Origin: CAYGZQ01 sp964354375 [NCBI: uncultured Planctomycetota bacterium]
Lineage (GTDB): Bacteria > JAJVIF01 > JAPKYR01
Assembly (NCBI GenBank): GCA_964354375.1
Contig: CAYGZQ010000016.1
Location: 1-52,637 of the forward strand
DNA length: 52,637 bases
Direction of reading: 5' to 3'
Below the pieces are notes generated by a model. The model was not told the DNA's origin. It made no database searches and saw only the letters and a program-made list of their open reading frames with translations. Every line of letters starts with the position of its first letter. Positions within the stretch are counted from its first letter, which is position 1. Both the position numbers and the translations under genes were made by a program. Below are positions 24,715 through 33,342 of this stretch, piece after piece.

Positions 24715-24771
24715 CGGGGACCGGCACCGATTTCGTCCGCCGCGGCGGACGAAACCGGGGCCTGTCACCGC
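24715..24771. repeat. REP-like palindrome, family A copy 4
   Basis: The left arm is GGGGACCGGCACCGATTTCG; the centre is GTCCGCCGCGGCGGAC. Its left arm pairs better with the right arm of copy 5 than with its own. It lies in the 690-bp gene-free divergent region between rpoN and the subtilase. Confidence 0.85.
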
Positions 24772-24808
24772 ACGTTCTAAACGTTGATACGCGTGTTGAA
24801 TATGAATA

Positions 24809-24865
24809 TGGGGACAGGCACACAGCTTTGTCCGCCGCGGCGGACGAAATCGGTGCCAGTCCCCG
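24809..24865. repeat. REP-like palindrome, family A copy 5
   Basis: The arms do not match each other well (AGCTTTGTCC against GGACGAAATC); the right arm CGGACGAAATCGGTGCC is the exact complement of part of the left arm of copy 4, 94 bp away. Confidence 0.85.
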
Positions 24866-24912
24866 TGTCCTTCCTTCGGTTAGGAAATAACAAAATTCCG
24901 GGCATCCCGGAC

Positions 24913-24941
24913 TTGACACTATTTGATACTTATGGTATTGT
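24913..24941 (+). promoter_or_regulatory. Distal promoter upstream of the subtilase
   Basis: TTGACA, 17 bp, TATTGT. A 22-codon open frame (24951-25019) follows but has no visible ribosome site. Confidence 0.55.
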
Positions 24942-25014
24942 TTTGTAGCATGACGTTGAGCCGCAACCAGTCAGGCCGGAGTGTGGACCGCGAGCGAATA
25001 GAGCGCGGACTTGG

Positions 25015-25043
25015 TTGACATTCAGTCACCCCGCCGGTATACT
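25015..25043 (+). promoter_or_regulatory. Proximal promoter of the subtilase gene
   Basis: TTGACA, exactly 17 bp, TATACT, one of the best sigma-70 promoters in the window, 164-170 bp before the start codon. Confidence 0.75.
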
Positions 25044-25049
25044 CACGGT

Positions 25050-25213
25050 CTTACTTTGGTCCACAAGATGGTGGCCATTGTTTGGTATATTCGGCATGCC
25101 CGGCATGTTGATGTATGCCCCAAGGGGCGGCCCTCGGATTGGTGAGTGGCTGAAGCCGGGCGGGCGCGGCGGGGATTATTACAAAAGATCAAATTTATGA
25201 TGGAGGCCAGGCC
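25050..25213 (+). other. Long leader of the subtilase mRNA
   Basis: About 164 nt between the predicted start site and the TTG start. It contains short open frames (25068-25145, 25 codons; 25104-25199, 31 codons) and a CCCC/GGGG hairpin. The second frame ends just before the GGAGG at 25202-25206, so translational coupling is possible. I recognise no known riboswitch. Confidence 0.4.
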
Positions 25214-27169
25214 TTGATCCCCCGTGTAAGCGTAATCCTCCTGACGATCCCGATCATGATCCTGATGGTCGCGGGCTGCACCGCGAACGGTCCGTCCGCT
25301 CCGGACCGCGGCCTCGACACCATGGTCGGCGCAACCCTCTCTGCGCGGGAAGTGCAGATAGCGGTCCGCGAGCTTCTCGACTCGAACCGCATCGTTCCCG
25401 GGGAGCTATCGCTCAAGATCGCAGAGGGCGAAGACATTGACCCCATTGTTCAGAAGTGGAATCTCACTCTGCTGGACTATAAGGAATTCATCGATTTTTA
25501 CCACCTCGCCGTGGCACAGGGGGCGGATCTCGCCAAGACCCTGGCCGAGATGAGGGAGGACCCCAGGGTGGTGGTTGCCGAGCCGGTCTACCGCACGTCC
25601 ATGGCGGCCCTGCGAGTCGACCCGAACGACCCCAGGTTTCTCGCGGGCGAGCAGTATTACCTCGAGAACATGGATGTCCCAGAAGCCTGGGTTATCCAGC
25701 CGGGAGACCCCTCGATCGAGCCGGTGCCTCAGGCAAGCGATGTTGCGGTCGCCGTCCTTGACACCGGTATCGACTACCACCATTCGGACCTGATGCCCGA
25801 CCCTGAGGACATACCCGACCTCTACGAGAACTACAAGATTCTCCCGGGGTACGATTTCATCAACGGCGATGCCGATCCTCAGGACGATAACGGGCACGGC
25901 TCCATGATCGCGGGCATCATTGCCGCTCGGACGGGCAACGCGACAGGAATCGCCTCGGTAAGCTGGAACGCCCGCTTCATCCCCGTCAAGGTCCTCGACC
26001 AGGAAGGGAACGGCACCAGCGTGGACACCACCGACGGCATCTGGTTCGCGGTGCACACTTTCATGGAAGAGAAGGACAAGCTCGATCCCTTCGATCTCGA
26101 GGGCTTCCTGTTCAATAATCCGTTCAACGCGCGGCTCGTCATCAACATGAGCTACACGTACGAGACCTCCAACTCTCTGGGGCCCAGCCAGATGGAGCTG
26201 AACGCGGTGAAATACGCGATCGATCACGGCGCGCTGCTTGTCGCAGCGGCGGGAGACGGCGCCAGACCGTTGAATGACGGAAATACGACGATTTACCCGG
26301 CGAGCTACACGGGTGTGATCGCCGTGGGATGCACCGACCAGGCCAATGCTCTTTCGCCTGATTCCAACACCCTGCCGCTTTCCGCCGATCCTGCCACCTC
26401 GGCCTTCTTCGTCGCGCCGGGCATCGACATCGTGTCGACCTACCCGATGGCGTTCTCCCAGGGTTACGCGGTCGGGAGCGGGACCTCCTTCTCCGCCGCC
26501 TGCGCGACCGGAGTGATCGCTCTGATCTGGGCGCAGTTCCCGTTCCTCTCCCCCGCGGAGGTCATCGACACTCTGGCCGAGGGCGCGGACTCTGATCTCG
26601 TGGGTGAGCTGGGCGCGGATTATGTGAGCGGACGAGGTCTCATAAACGCTCTTGAGAGCGTGCAGAGAAGTTTCACGCCGAATCCTTCGAACGATCCCAT
26701 GATCGTCAGGGCATTCACCAACCCGATCCTGCACGGCGATATACAGTTCGTCGTGCGCAGCCACTACGACATTCTGAACGCCACCGACAGGCCGCCGCCT
26801 GTGGACCCCGAGAATCCCGACTCGCCGCTGATCAACGACGGGATGCCCTTCCGCTACATAATCGGCTGGGACTATGACCTCGATGGTGTCGTGGATTATG
26901 AGTTCCCGTACGTGTACCTGCTCAACACCTACTACTGGCGTCACGAGATCTTCATCGGCGAGCTCGACAGCGCGACGTACGTCGGGCGCGTTCACTTCCC
27001 CCAGGACCTCAGCATCAACCAGACTCCCACCCCTCATCCCATGGGGCAACTGGTAATAGAGTTCATAGGCGTGCCTTTCAACCGCAAGGTTGACACAACG
27101 CTTCCGCAGACTGTCGCCGCATCGACGTCGATAACGATAGACGAGTTCAACTACGATCTGCCCGGCTGA
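25214..27169 (+). CDS. Secreted S8 (subtilisin-like) serine protease lipoprotein
   Basis: 651 residues. The start is TTG, with GGAGG 7 bp upstream. The signal peptide ends in lipobox VAGC. Residues about 40-130 resemble an inhibitor prodomain. The catalytic triad is intact: Asp183 (AVLDTGID), His228 (NGHGSMIAG) and Ser425 (GSGTSFSAACATG). Residues 480-651 are a beta-rich C-terminal domain with DYDLDGVVDYEF, possibly a calcium-binding or sorting region. It starts a run of secreted-protein genes on the plus strand and may process them; this is inference from position. Confidence 0.93.
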   Translation: MIPRVSVILLTIPIMILMVAGCTANGPSAPDRGLDTMVGATLSAREVQIAVRELLDSNRIVPGELSLKIAEGEDIDPIVQKWNLTLLDYKEFIDFYHLAVAQGADLAKTLAEMREDPRVVVAEPVYRTSMAALRVDPNDPRFLAGEQYYLENMDVPEAWVIQPGDPSIEPVPQASDVAVAVLDTGIDYHHSDLMPDPEDIPDLYENYKILPGYDFINGDADPQDDNGHGSMIAGIIAARTGNATGIASVSWNARFIPVKVLDQEGNGTSVDTTDGIWFAVHTFMEEKDKLDPFDLEGFLFNNPFNARLVINMSYTYETSNSLGPSQMELNAVKYAIDHGALLVAAAGDGARPLNDGNTTIYPASYTGVIAVGCTDQANALSPDSNTLPLSADPATSAFFVAPGIDIVSTYPMAFSQGYAVGSGTSFSAACATGVIALIWAQFPFLSPAEVIDTLAEGADSDLVGELGADYVSGRGLINALESVQRSFTPNPSNDPMIVRAFTNPILHGDIQFVVRSHYDILNATDRPPPVDPENPDSPLINDGMPFRYIIGWDYDLDGVVDYEFPYVYLLNTYYWRHEIFIGELDSATYVGRVHFPQDLSINQTPTPHPMGQLVIEFIGVPFNRKVDTTLPQTVAASTSITIDEFNYDLPG

Positions 27170-27200
27170 GCCCCGGCGCATATCAGGGAGGAAAAACAAG

Positions 27201-28262
27201 ATGAACATCCGACATACAGCAATTCTGATCCTGACAATCCTCCTGGTCGCCTCAGCGCCGGCATGCGGCGGCGGGAGCGACCCGGTTGTCAATCCCCCCG
27301 GGGGTCAGGGCAACACGAGCGGTGCGACTCTCACAGGACGCATCCTGGACCGTGAGGGACATCCCGCCGGCCAGCCCTGGGTGGACATCACTCTCACCGT
27401 GGCGGGCGGCGGAGAGATCAGTCCCGCCCAGCAGCCCGCGGGCGAGGGACCGGACGCAGGCGTGTTCCAGTTCATCGGACTGCCCACCGGCATCAAGATG
27501 GTCCTCAACATCGGGTTGTTCCAGGTCTCACTGGGAAGAAACCTCGGTTATATACACGAGCTCACGCTCACGTCCTCGGGAACATACGACCTCGGGGACA
27601 TAGTCCTTGAGAACGACTACCTCGACAACGGCTGGGCTTCATACGTCACCAAGGACTACTCGCTTGCGCTGCTCAATTTCAACCGCGCGTTTGAAGACAG
27701 GTTCATCCAGGCCGATCTCTCCTACTCCTCGTCCGCATACACCGGCATAGGCTGGGTGTATGCCAAGCGAGGCAAGGACAACACGACCGGGCTGTATTAC
27801 ATCGATCCCGACACCGGCGAATGGCTCGATTCCATGAACTCCTACGAGTGGGATCAGGCCCTTCTGAATTTCGACCGTGCGATCGCCAACACCAACGACT
27901 CCGACGCGTGGGTCGGTATGGGCGGGACTTACCTGACATTGGTCGGCCAGTCCAGCAAAGATCCGGTACTGATCGGCCCCGAAATCCCATTCTACGCTTT
28001 CATCAGTTTCTACTTCGATGATGCGCAGAAGGCGCTGGACAAGGCGCTTTTGGTCGATCCCGGCTATCGCTGCGCGCACGACAAGATCACCGCCGACGAT
28101 GTCAAGGCCACTTTGCTGTTCCTGCGATGGATTCAGGGCCAGCAGGTGACTGTGCAGGAAGTGAGCGACCTTGCCAAGTCTCCGAATCTCAATCAGGGCT
28201 CGATGCAGCTTCTGACCGTGTTGCCCGACCTGATCAACTACCAGCCTTTCCCGCAACTCTGA
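27201..28262 (+). CDS. Lipoprotein with carboxypeptidase-regulatory-like and TPR-like regions
   Basis: 353 residues. Signal peptide and lipobox (SAPAC) are followed by a Gly-rich linker. A short beta-sandwich reads LTGRILDREGHPAGQPWVDI, as in carboxypeptidase regulatory-like domains. Residues 130-340 contain TPR-like pairs (YSLALLNFNRAFED, YEWDQALLNFDRAIANT, DDAQKALDKALLVDPGY). It follows the subtilase by 31 bp with GGGAGG before the ATG, so they are probably co-transcribed, ending at the terminator at 28289. Function unknown. Confidence 0.8.
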   Translation: MNIRHTAILILTILLVASAPACGGGSDPVVNPPGGQGNTSGATLTGRILDREGHPAGQPWVDITLTVAGGGEISPAQQPAGEGPDAGVFQFIGLPTGIKMVLNIGLFQVSLGRNLGYIHELTLTSSGTYDLGDIVLENDYLDNGWASYVTKDYSLALLNFNRAFEDRFIQADLSYSSSAYTGIGWVYAKRGKDNTTGLYYIDPDTGEWLDSMNSYEWDQALLNFDRAIANTNDSDAWVGMGGTYLTLVGQSSKDPVLIGPEIPFYAFISFYFDDAQKALDKALLVDPGYRCAHDKITADDVKATLLFLRWIQGQQVTVQEVSDLAKSPNLNQGSMQLLTVLPDLINYQPFPQL

Positions 28263-28288
28263 CAGTCGGCGCAGTACTGCAATCACCG

Positions 28289-28314
28289 CCCCGCTTCCAT
28301 GCGGGGCTTTTTTT
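28289..28314 (+). terminator. Rho-independent terminator
   Basis: A CCCCGC/GCGGGG stem with a 6-base loop, then C and seven T. It ends the subtilase-lipoprotein unit. Confidence 0.93.
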
Positions 28315-28495
28315 ACCCTGCGATCCGCAGCACGCGAAGAACGCGGATGTAATGGCATCTTATAGCTTAACATCGATCAGCTATATGATAGGAAATGCAA
28401 TAGAATAACAAGAAACCCCGGCTCGCCGGCATCTAACTCAGTGCAGGAAACATCGTGTATCCGGCTCGACTCAAGTATCCAGGAGGCCTTTTCAG

Positions 28496-31207
28496 ATGCT
28501 GAAACGTCTATCGGCGGTCCTCATCCTGTCTGTCTTCTCTGCGACATTCCTTGCGGGCGGTTGTGTTCGCTCCGGCGACCCGGCCTCTCCCCCCGCCAAT
28601 CCCGGCCTGACATCGCCGTCTCATTCCACAGCCGGGACGAATAACCTTCTCTGGGGCATTTTCCGGGTCTCAATCGATCCGGCGACCGGAGACGTGGAGA
28701 TTCTCCCGCTCAGAACGCCCCAGTTCACGTGCAACGTCACGAATTTCCTCCAGCCTCCCGCCAGTCCCGTTCAGCTTCTCGGGATCGTGCTCGACCCGGG
28801 CGAATGCGATCTGGAGGCGGGCTATGTCGAGTGCGACGTCACTTTGAAACATCCCTTCCCCTGGCAGAGGGAATATCGAGGATTCGACGTACGGGGCATT
28901 GTCATGGGCGACGGATCCCTGAGCCTTGAGTACGATCCGTCGGTTGTCTACGCATCCTCGGACGACCTGAGCCTTCTGAACGCCGACGGCTTCACCCGCT
29001 GGTGGAATGCCACGGAGTTCGATTCCTTCGGCACCCTCTTCGGCTACCAAAAGGGTGCTTTCGCCACCAAAAACTACCTTCCCAGCGCCACGCTCAACGC
29101 GTACAAGTACTTCGCCGATGAGCTCGGACCGAACGAGCCGTTTGTCATCGATCCCGCGAACAGAGGGACCTTTGCGACCACACCGGGCGTCAACACCCGA
29201 AGGTATGCCCTGCAGTTCCCGCTTGTCGACGGCAAGCCTCGATTCACCTTCGCATACGCGGTCGACGCAAGCTGGGCAAGTCCGGATCCGTCAGGCGATC
29301 CCTACTACCCGCTCGAGAGCTTCCCTCCCGAGGCGAACTGCGCCGAGCCCTACAGAATAGCCGTCACCGATTCCGGCTCCTCTGCATGGTACGTGAACGG
29401 CGAGCTCAACGGCGGCTCCCTGGTCCTGGACATCGAGGTCTTCGACTGGCAAGCGTCCGGAAATCCCGATGGAGTCGCCGGGGAAATATCCGGACTGTGG
29501 CTCGAAAGCGATATTCTGCACGCGCCGACGAACGTCCTGGATTCCGCGACCGTGATCCCCACCGGCCCTGTATCAGCGATTTTCCGAATGGAAATCACCG
29601 ATCTCGACCTCACGCACGCCGGTCCTTACGGCCTCTGGGTGATCGCCGAGAGCGCCGACCCGGATACGTACGAACCTGTAATCCCGCACCCCACATCGCC
29701 TTACACGTGGCCCGCAGCCCATCTCGCCGCCTATGCCAACACCGCAATCGAGGTCGGGAGCATACAGCCGCAGATCGCGCCCACCGTGCTGAGCATCTCG
29801 CCGGACAAGGCGACTATGAACAGCTTCGTCCCCGCATGCATCATCGGCTCCCATTTCGCATCCGGATGCTCAGTCGAGCTTCGGGAGAGCGGCGGAATCG
29901 AGCCTTTCGTAGTTCCCGCACAGGACGAAAGCGTCAATTCGGAAGGCACGAAGATCATGTGTTCCATCGACCTCTCCGGAGCGCCGATTGGTCTGTACGA
30001 TGTCGCCGTAGTGAATCCCGATGACCTCGAGGGCTCTCTGGACGAGGGATTCGAGATTTCATCCGAGGGCTACATAATCTTCGTCGATTCCTCCAACGCG
30101 TCCGGCATCGAGTCCGGGACCCTGTTGTACCCTTACAAAAAAATCCAGACGGCGGTAAATGCCGCCTTGGACGGTTGCAGCATATGGGTGGATGATTCAG
30201 GGGTACCTTACTGCGAGAAAGTCGTCATGCGTCCGGGTGTCGATATCATCTCAGTGAACTGGGATGCCGACGACGGCGATGAGGAAGCTTCGATCACCCC
30301 GCCGACCGGATTCGACAGATGCGTTGTGGCAGCCGACGACTCCAGAATCCAGGGATTCGAAATCTACGGTGTGAACGGTTTGTGGCATGCCAGGTACGGG
30401 ATCGTCTGCGACGGCGCGTCCCCCGACATCATCGACTCTCGCGTGCACGGCTTTCTGTTCCTGGACGCGTGCGGGATCAATATCGTCAACGGCTCCCACC
30501 CCCATCTCAAGAGGGTCACCATCTACGACATCAACAACAACACGTTCAACGTTTCGTCGAGTTTCCATGGGATAAACATCGATAACTGCCCGGCCGGCCC
30601 TTCCGGAGGCGTTGTCATCGAGCACACTGTCGTGCATGACGTGTACTCGAGCGGCTTCTATGACGGCATGAACTGCAAACCGCACGGGATCAACATCAAG
30701 AATTCCGATGGGGTGAAAATCTCGAACACGATCATCTACTCGATTCGGGGCGGGTACAACAATGACGTCAGCGGCATAAGAATCGACGGCTCGGACGACA
30801 TCCGGCTTCACAACATCGTCGTTTTCGACATCTACATGACATACAACTACGGAAACGCCTTCGGCCTGTACATCGTGAACTCCTCGAATCTCCACGCCCG
30901 CAACATGATCATCTACTATGTCCGCAAGAGCCTTTCCGAGGCCAAAGCTTACGGCGTCGCGCAATCGGGATCCACCTACAGCTTCGACTACAGCGACGTG
31001 TCCTTCTGCTCCACGGCCCTCTATAAGAACTTCATTCCGGGCGATCACTGCATCAGCCTGGATCCTCAGTTTCTGGACCTGGGGGCGAAGAACTTCCGCC
31101 TGAGAGTGACATCGCCCTGCGTAAACACCGGCGATCCCGTGCTCAAGGACCCTGACGGCACTGTGAGCGACATGGGTGCCTATGGTGGTCCAAGCGGGCT
31201 CTGGTGA
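28496..31207 (+). CDS. Large secreted lipoprotein: shared N-terminal domain, IPT-like domain, parallel beta-helix
   Basis: 903 residues. Lipobox LAGGC near residue 23. Residues about 50-400 share a domain with the protein at 37401: LLWGIFRV, PLRTPQFTCNVTNFL, KHPFP, YRGFDVRGIVMGDG, LLNADGFTRWWN. Residues about 425-520 look like an IPT/TIG fold. Residues 525-860 are a right-handed beta-helix with repeats such as HGINIKNSDGVKISNTII, ending in the SPCVNTGDP motif common in such surface proteins. AGGAGG precedes the ATG. A strong terminator follows. Probably a surface protein; whether it is an enzyme or adhesin is unknown. Confidence 0.82.
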   Translation: MLKRLSAVLILSVFSATFLAGGCVRSGDPASPPANPGLTSPSHSTAGTNNLLWGIFRVSIDPATGDVEILPLRTPQFTCNVTNFLQPPASPVQLLGIVLDPGECDLEAGYVECDVTLKHPFPWQREYRGFDVRGIVMGDGSLSLEYDPSVVYASSDDLSLLNADGFTRWWNATEFDSFGTLFGYQKGAFATKNYLPSATLNAYKYFADELGPNEPFVIDPANRGTFATTPGVNTRRYALQFPLVDGKPRFTFAYAVDASWASPDPSGDPYYPLESFPPEANCAEPYRIAVTDSGSSAWYVNGELNGGSLVLDIEVFDWQASGNPDGVAGEISGLWLESDILHAPTNVLDSATVIPTGPVSAIFRMEITDLDLTHAGPYGLWVIAESADPDTYEPVIPHPTSPYTWPAAHLAAYANTAIEVGSIQPQIAPTVLSISPDKATMNSFVPACIIGSHFASGCSVELRESGGIEPFVVPAQDESVNSEGTKIMCSIDLSGAPIGLYDVAVVNPDDLEGSLDEGFEISSEGYIIFVDSSNASGIESGTLLYPYKKIQTAVNAALDGCSIWVDDSGVPYCEKVVMRPGVDIISVNWDADDGDEEASITPPTGFDRCVVAADDSRIQGFEIYGVNGLWHARYGIVCDGASPDIIDSRVHGFLFLDACGINIVNGSHPHLKRVTIYDINNNTFNVSSSFHGINIDNCPAGPSGGVVIEHTVVHDVYSSGFYDGMNCKPHGINIKNSDGVKISNTIIYSIRGGYNNDVSGIRIDGSDDIRLHNIVVFDIYMTYNYGNAFGLYIVNSSNLHARNMIIYYVRKSLSEAKAYGVAQSGSTYSFDYSDVSFCSTALYKNFIPGDHCISLDPQFLDLGAKNFRLRVTSPCVNTGDPVLKDPDGTVSDMGAYGGPSGLW

Positions 31208-31231
31208 GAACACCCGCACCAATAGCAGCTG

Positions 31232-31267
31232 AAAACGCCACGGGTCGATCTCCCGTGGCGTTTTTGT
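31232..31267 (+). terminator. Rho-independent terminator
   Basis: AACGCCACGGG and CCCGTGGCGTT form an 11-bp stem followed by TTTTTG. Confidence 0.93.
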
Positions 31268-31290
31268 CTTCCAATGTCACCGGCCTGCGC

Positions 31291-31397
31291 GGGTGCCCTC
31301 CACAAGCGGAGTCTTCGGAGCTTGTGGAGGTTTTATAACGAAGAAGAGACAGTTGGACACCTCCACAAACTCGCGGACTCGTTTGTGGAGGGCACCC
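31291..31397. repeat. Double-hairpin repeat (family B, copy 2)
   Basis: The ends GGGTGCCCTCCACAA and its complement pair over 15 bp. Inside are hairpin 1, CCTCCACAAGC with loop GGAGTCTTCGGA, and hairpin 2, CCTCCACAAAC with loop TCGCGGACTC (complement GAGTCCGCGA). The arrangement copies that at 12814-12951 with a different stem word. Confidence 0.8.
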
Positions 31398-31412
31398 CGC
31401 CCGCGGTTCATC

Positions 31413-31472
31413 AAGAACCATGCGCGGGACGCGCATGCTACATCCCCCGGCGTCGGCGGGGCCGGTTCTCTT
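31413..31472. repeat. Cruciform-type repeat (family C, copy 2)
   Basis: Outer AAGAACC and GGTTCTCTT; inner hairpins ATGCGC-GGGAC-GCGCAT and CCCCG/CGGGG. Compared with copy 1, the first hairpin is kept and the second is a different sequence. Both copies are followed by TAAT. Confidence 0.7.
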
Positions 31473-31632
31473 AATCGGACTTAAACCTTCTTCATATTTG
31501 CGCTATCCTTAATAATTCGGGAACTTGAGAAGACATTAAGCTAAAACACCGTCCGGCAGGTTGATAATAATCTAGACTGCCCTTGTGTCGCACGCTCAAG
31601 CTGTGCCACGACGGCATGTAGGGATAACACTG

Positions 31633-32601
31633 ATGATTGAGGTTGAACACTTAACCAAGCAGTACGGAAATCTCACCGCAGTCAATGACATAAGTTTCCA
31701 CGTCGAGCGCGGCGAGATTCTCGGCTTCCTCGGGCCGAACGCAGCCGGCAAGACGACAACTCTCAGGATGCTGACGTGCTTCATCCCGCCGACCAGCGGC
31801 ACGGCCAAGATAGCCGGTTTCGATGTGTTTGACGATTCTCTCGAAGTGCGGAAGCGCCTTGGATACCTCCCGGAGCACGCTCCTCTTTATCTGGACATGC
31901 GCGTGGGGGACTACCTCGATTTCGTATCCCGGGTCAAGGACATAGACCCGCGCGAGCGAAGCAAGGAAATCGATCGCACCGTCTCTCAGTGCGGTCTGAA
32001 AGAGGTAAAGGGCCGCATCATCTCCACGCTCTCCAAAGGCTACAGACAGCGCGTCGGCCTGGCACAGGCGCTCCTCGGCGACCCCGAGGTGCTTATGCTC
32101 GACGAGCCCACGACGGGGCTTGACCCCAGGCAGATTCACGAGATTCGCGACCTCATCAAGGAACTCGGGCTGGGACACACGGTTATTCTGTCCACGCACA
32201 TTCTCCCGGAAGTATCGATGATCTGCGACAGGATCGTCATCATCAACCAGGGCCAGCTCGTAGCGCTCGATTCCGTGGAGAACCTTACGCGGCAGCTCAC
32301 CAAGACCCAGATGACCCAGATAAACGTGAAAGGCGACCCTGCGGGGATTGTCAATGCGCTGAAGCAGGTCGAAGGCGTACTGGCGGTCGACAAGAAACAG
32401 GATGCGGACCTTGTGGGCGCAGGGCATGTGTATGTGGTCCATTCGCGCCTCGACTTCGATGTCCGGGAGGAGATCGCGAGGGCCGTGGTCAACGGGGGCT
32501 TCGGGCTCCATGAAATGCACCCGTACTCCCTATCCCTTGAGGACATCTTTCTCATGCTTACCAACGAAGGCCCCGCAGCCAAGAGGGGGCGAAAGAAATG
32601 A
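31633..32601 (+). CDS. ABC transporter ATP-binding protein (GldA/NosF-like)
   Basis: 322 residues. Walker A is GPNAAGKTTT (Ala in place of the usual Gly), the signature LSKGYRQRV, Walker B VLMLDEPTTGLDP, H-loop STHILPE. The extra C-terminal domain of about 100 residues is typical of ABC-2/Gld-type ATPases. It overlaps the permease gene by 4 bp (ATGA) and heads a four-gene operon. In gliding Bacteroidetes the equivalent GldA works with GldF and GldG; elsewhere such sets are of unknown function. Confidence 0.92.
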   Translation: MIEVEHLTKQYGNLTAVNDISFHVERGEILGFLGPNAAGKTTTLRMLTCFIPPTSGTAKIAGFDVFDDSLEVRKRLGYLPEHAPLYLDMRVGDYLDFVSRVKDIDPRERSKEIDRTVSQCGLKEVKGRIISTLSKGYRQRVGLAQALLGDPEVLMLDEPTTGLDPRQIHEIRDLIKELGLGHTVILSTHILPEVSMICDRIVIINQGQLVALDSVENLTRQLTKTQMTQINVKGDPAGIVNALKQVEGVLAVDKKQDADLVGAGHVYVVHSRLDFDVREEIARAVVNGGFGLHEMHPYSLSLEDIFLMLTNEGPAAKRGRKK

Positions 32602-33308
32602 GAAACGTAAACACCATCGCTTCCCGCGAACTGAAATCGTACTTCGTGAGCCCGATCGCTTACGCGGTCTCGTTTTTCTTCCTCCTGATCCTGGGCGGCT
32701 GGTTCTACTTCATCACAGTGGTCAGCCACCATGAGGCGAGTTTGCGAAGCACGCTGGATATTCTCGGCTACCTCTCGATTCCCGTCGCAGCGGTAATTAC
32801 CATGCACCTTTTCTCGGAGGAACGGCACAGCGGCACTATCGAGCTGCTGATGACCTACCCATTGAAGGACTGGGAGGTGGTGGTCGGGAAGTATGTCGCG
32901 AGCCTTCTTCTGTACGCCTTCGCACTCACGCTCACGCTGCAGTATCCCCTTTTCCTCGGCGTGTTCGGCAATCCCGACTGGGGCACGATTTTGACGGGAT
33001 ACATCGGGGCCCTGCTCATGGGCGCTTCCTTCCTGGCCATGGGGGTGCTCTCGAGCTCGCTCAGCAGGAGCGCGGTTGTATCGGCGATCATATGCCTTCT
33101 GGTTCTGTTCGGATTAAGGTTTCTTGCCGCGGGAGCGGTGCTGGGCGGACCTGTCGGCAAGACTTTCTACTACCTGTCCTTCGCCGGTCAGTACGGAGAC
33201 CTGGCAAACGGTCTTATAGACACCCGAGACATTGTCTATCTGGTCACGTTTATTTTCTTTACGCTCTTTGCCGCCATACGCGTCATCGAAATCAACAGAT
33301 GGAAATAA
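32598..33308 (+). CDS. ABC-2 type permease (GldF-like)
   Basis: 236 residues with six hydrophobic segments. The N-terminus NVNTIASRELKSYFVSPIAYAV is the usual beginning of this permease group, and MHLFSEERHSGTIELLMTYP is the conserved cytoplasmic loop. It is coupled to the ATPase gene by a 4-bp overlap. Confidence 0.92.
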   Translation: MRNVNTIASRELKSYFVSPIAYAVSFFFLLILGGWFYFITVVSHHEASLRSTLDILGYLSIPVAAVITMHLFSEERHSGTIELLMTYPLKDWEVVVGKYVASLLLYAFALTLTLQYPLFLGVFGNPDWGTILTGYIGALLMGASFLAMGVLSSSLSRSAVVSAIICLLVLFGLRFLAAGAVLGGPVGKTFYYLSFAGQYGDLANGLIDTRDIVYLVTFIFFTLFAAIRVIEINRWK

Positions 33309-33342
33309 TCTTCAGGCGGGCATGTCCCGCAGTGGCTGAAAA

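Noticed and set aside
5162-24865. Repeated palindromes considered as CRISPR repeats
   Set aside because: Copies are kilobases apart, self-complementary and not separated by uniform spacers.
24554-25013. Possible tRNA or small gene in the large rpoN-subtilase gap
   Set aside because: No cloverleaf with GTTC-type T-loop and no open frame with a ribosome site; only repeats and promoters are seen.
25044-25213. Riboswitch in the subtilase leader (for example c-di-GMP type)
   Set aside because: None of the conserved core sequences of riboswitch classes I know could be found.
25406-27292. A 628-codon open frame antisense to the subtilase
   Set aside because: The subtilase has a complete catalytic triad and lipobox; the antisense frame is rich in Arg, Val, Gly and His without domains, typical of a mirror frame.
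31590-31610. A sigma-54-like TGGCAC...GC on the minus strand
   Set aside because: The -12 part is weak and no minus-strand gene lies downstream before 31208.
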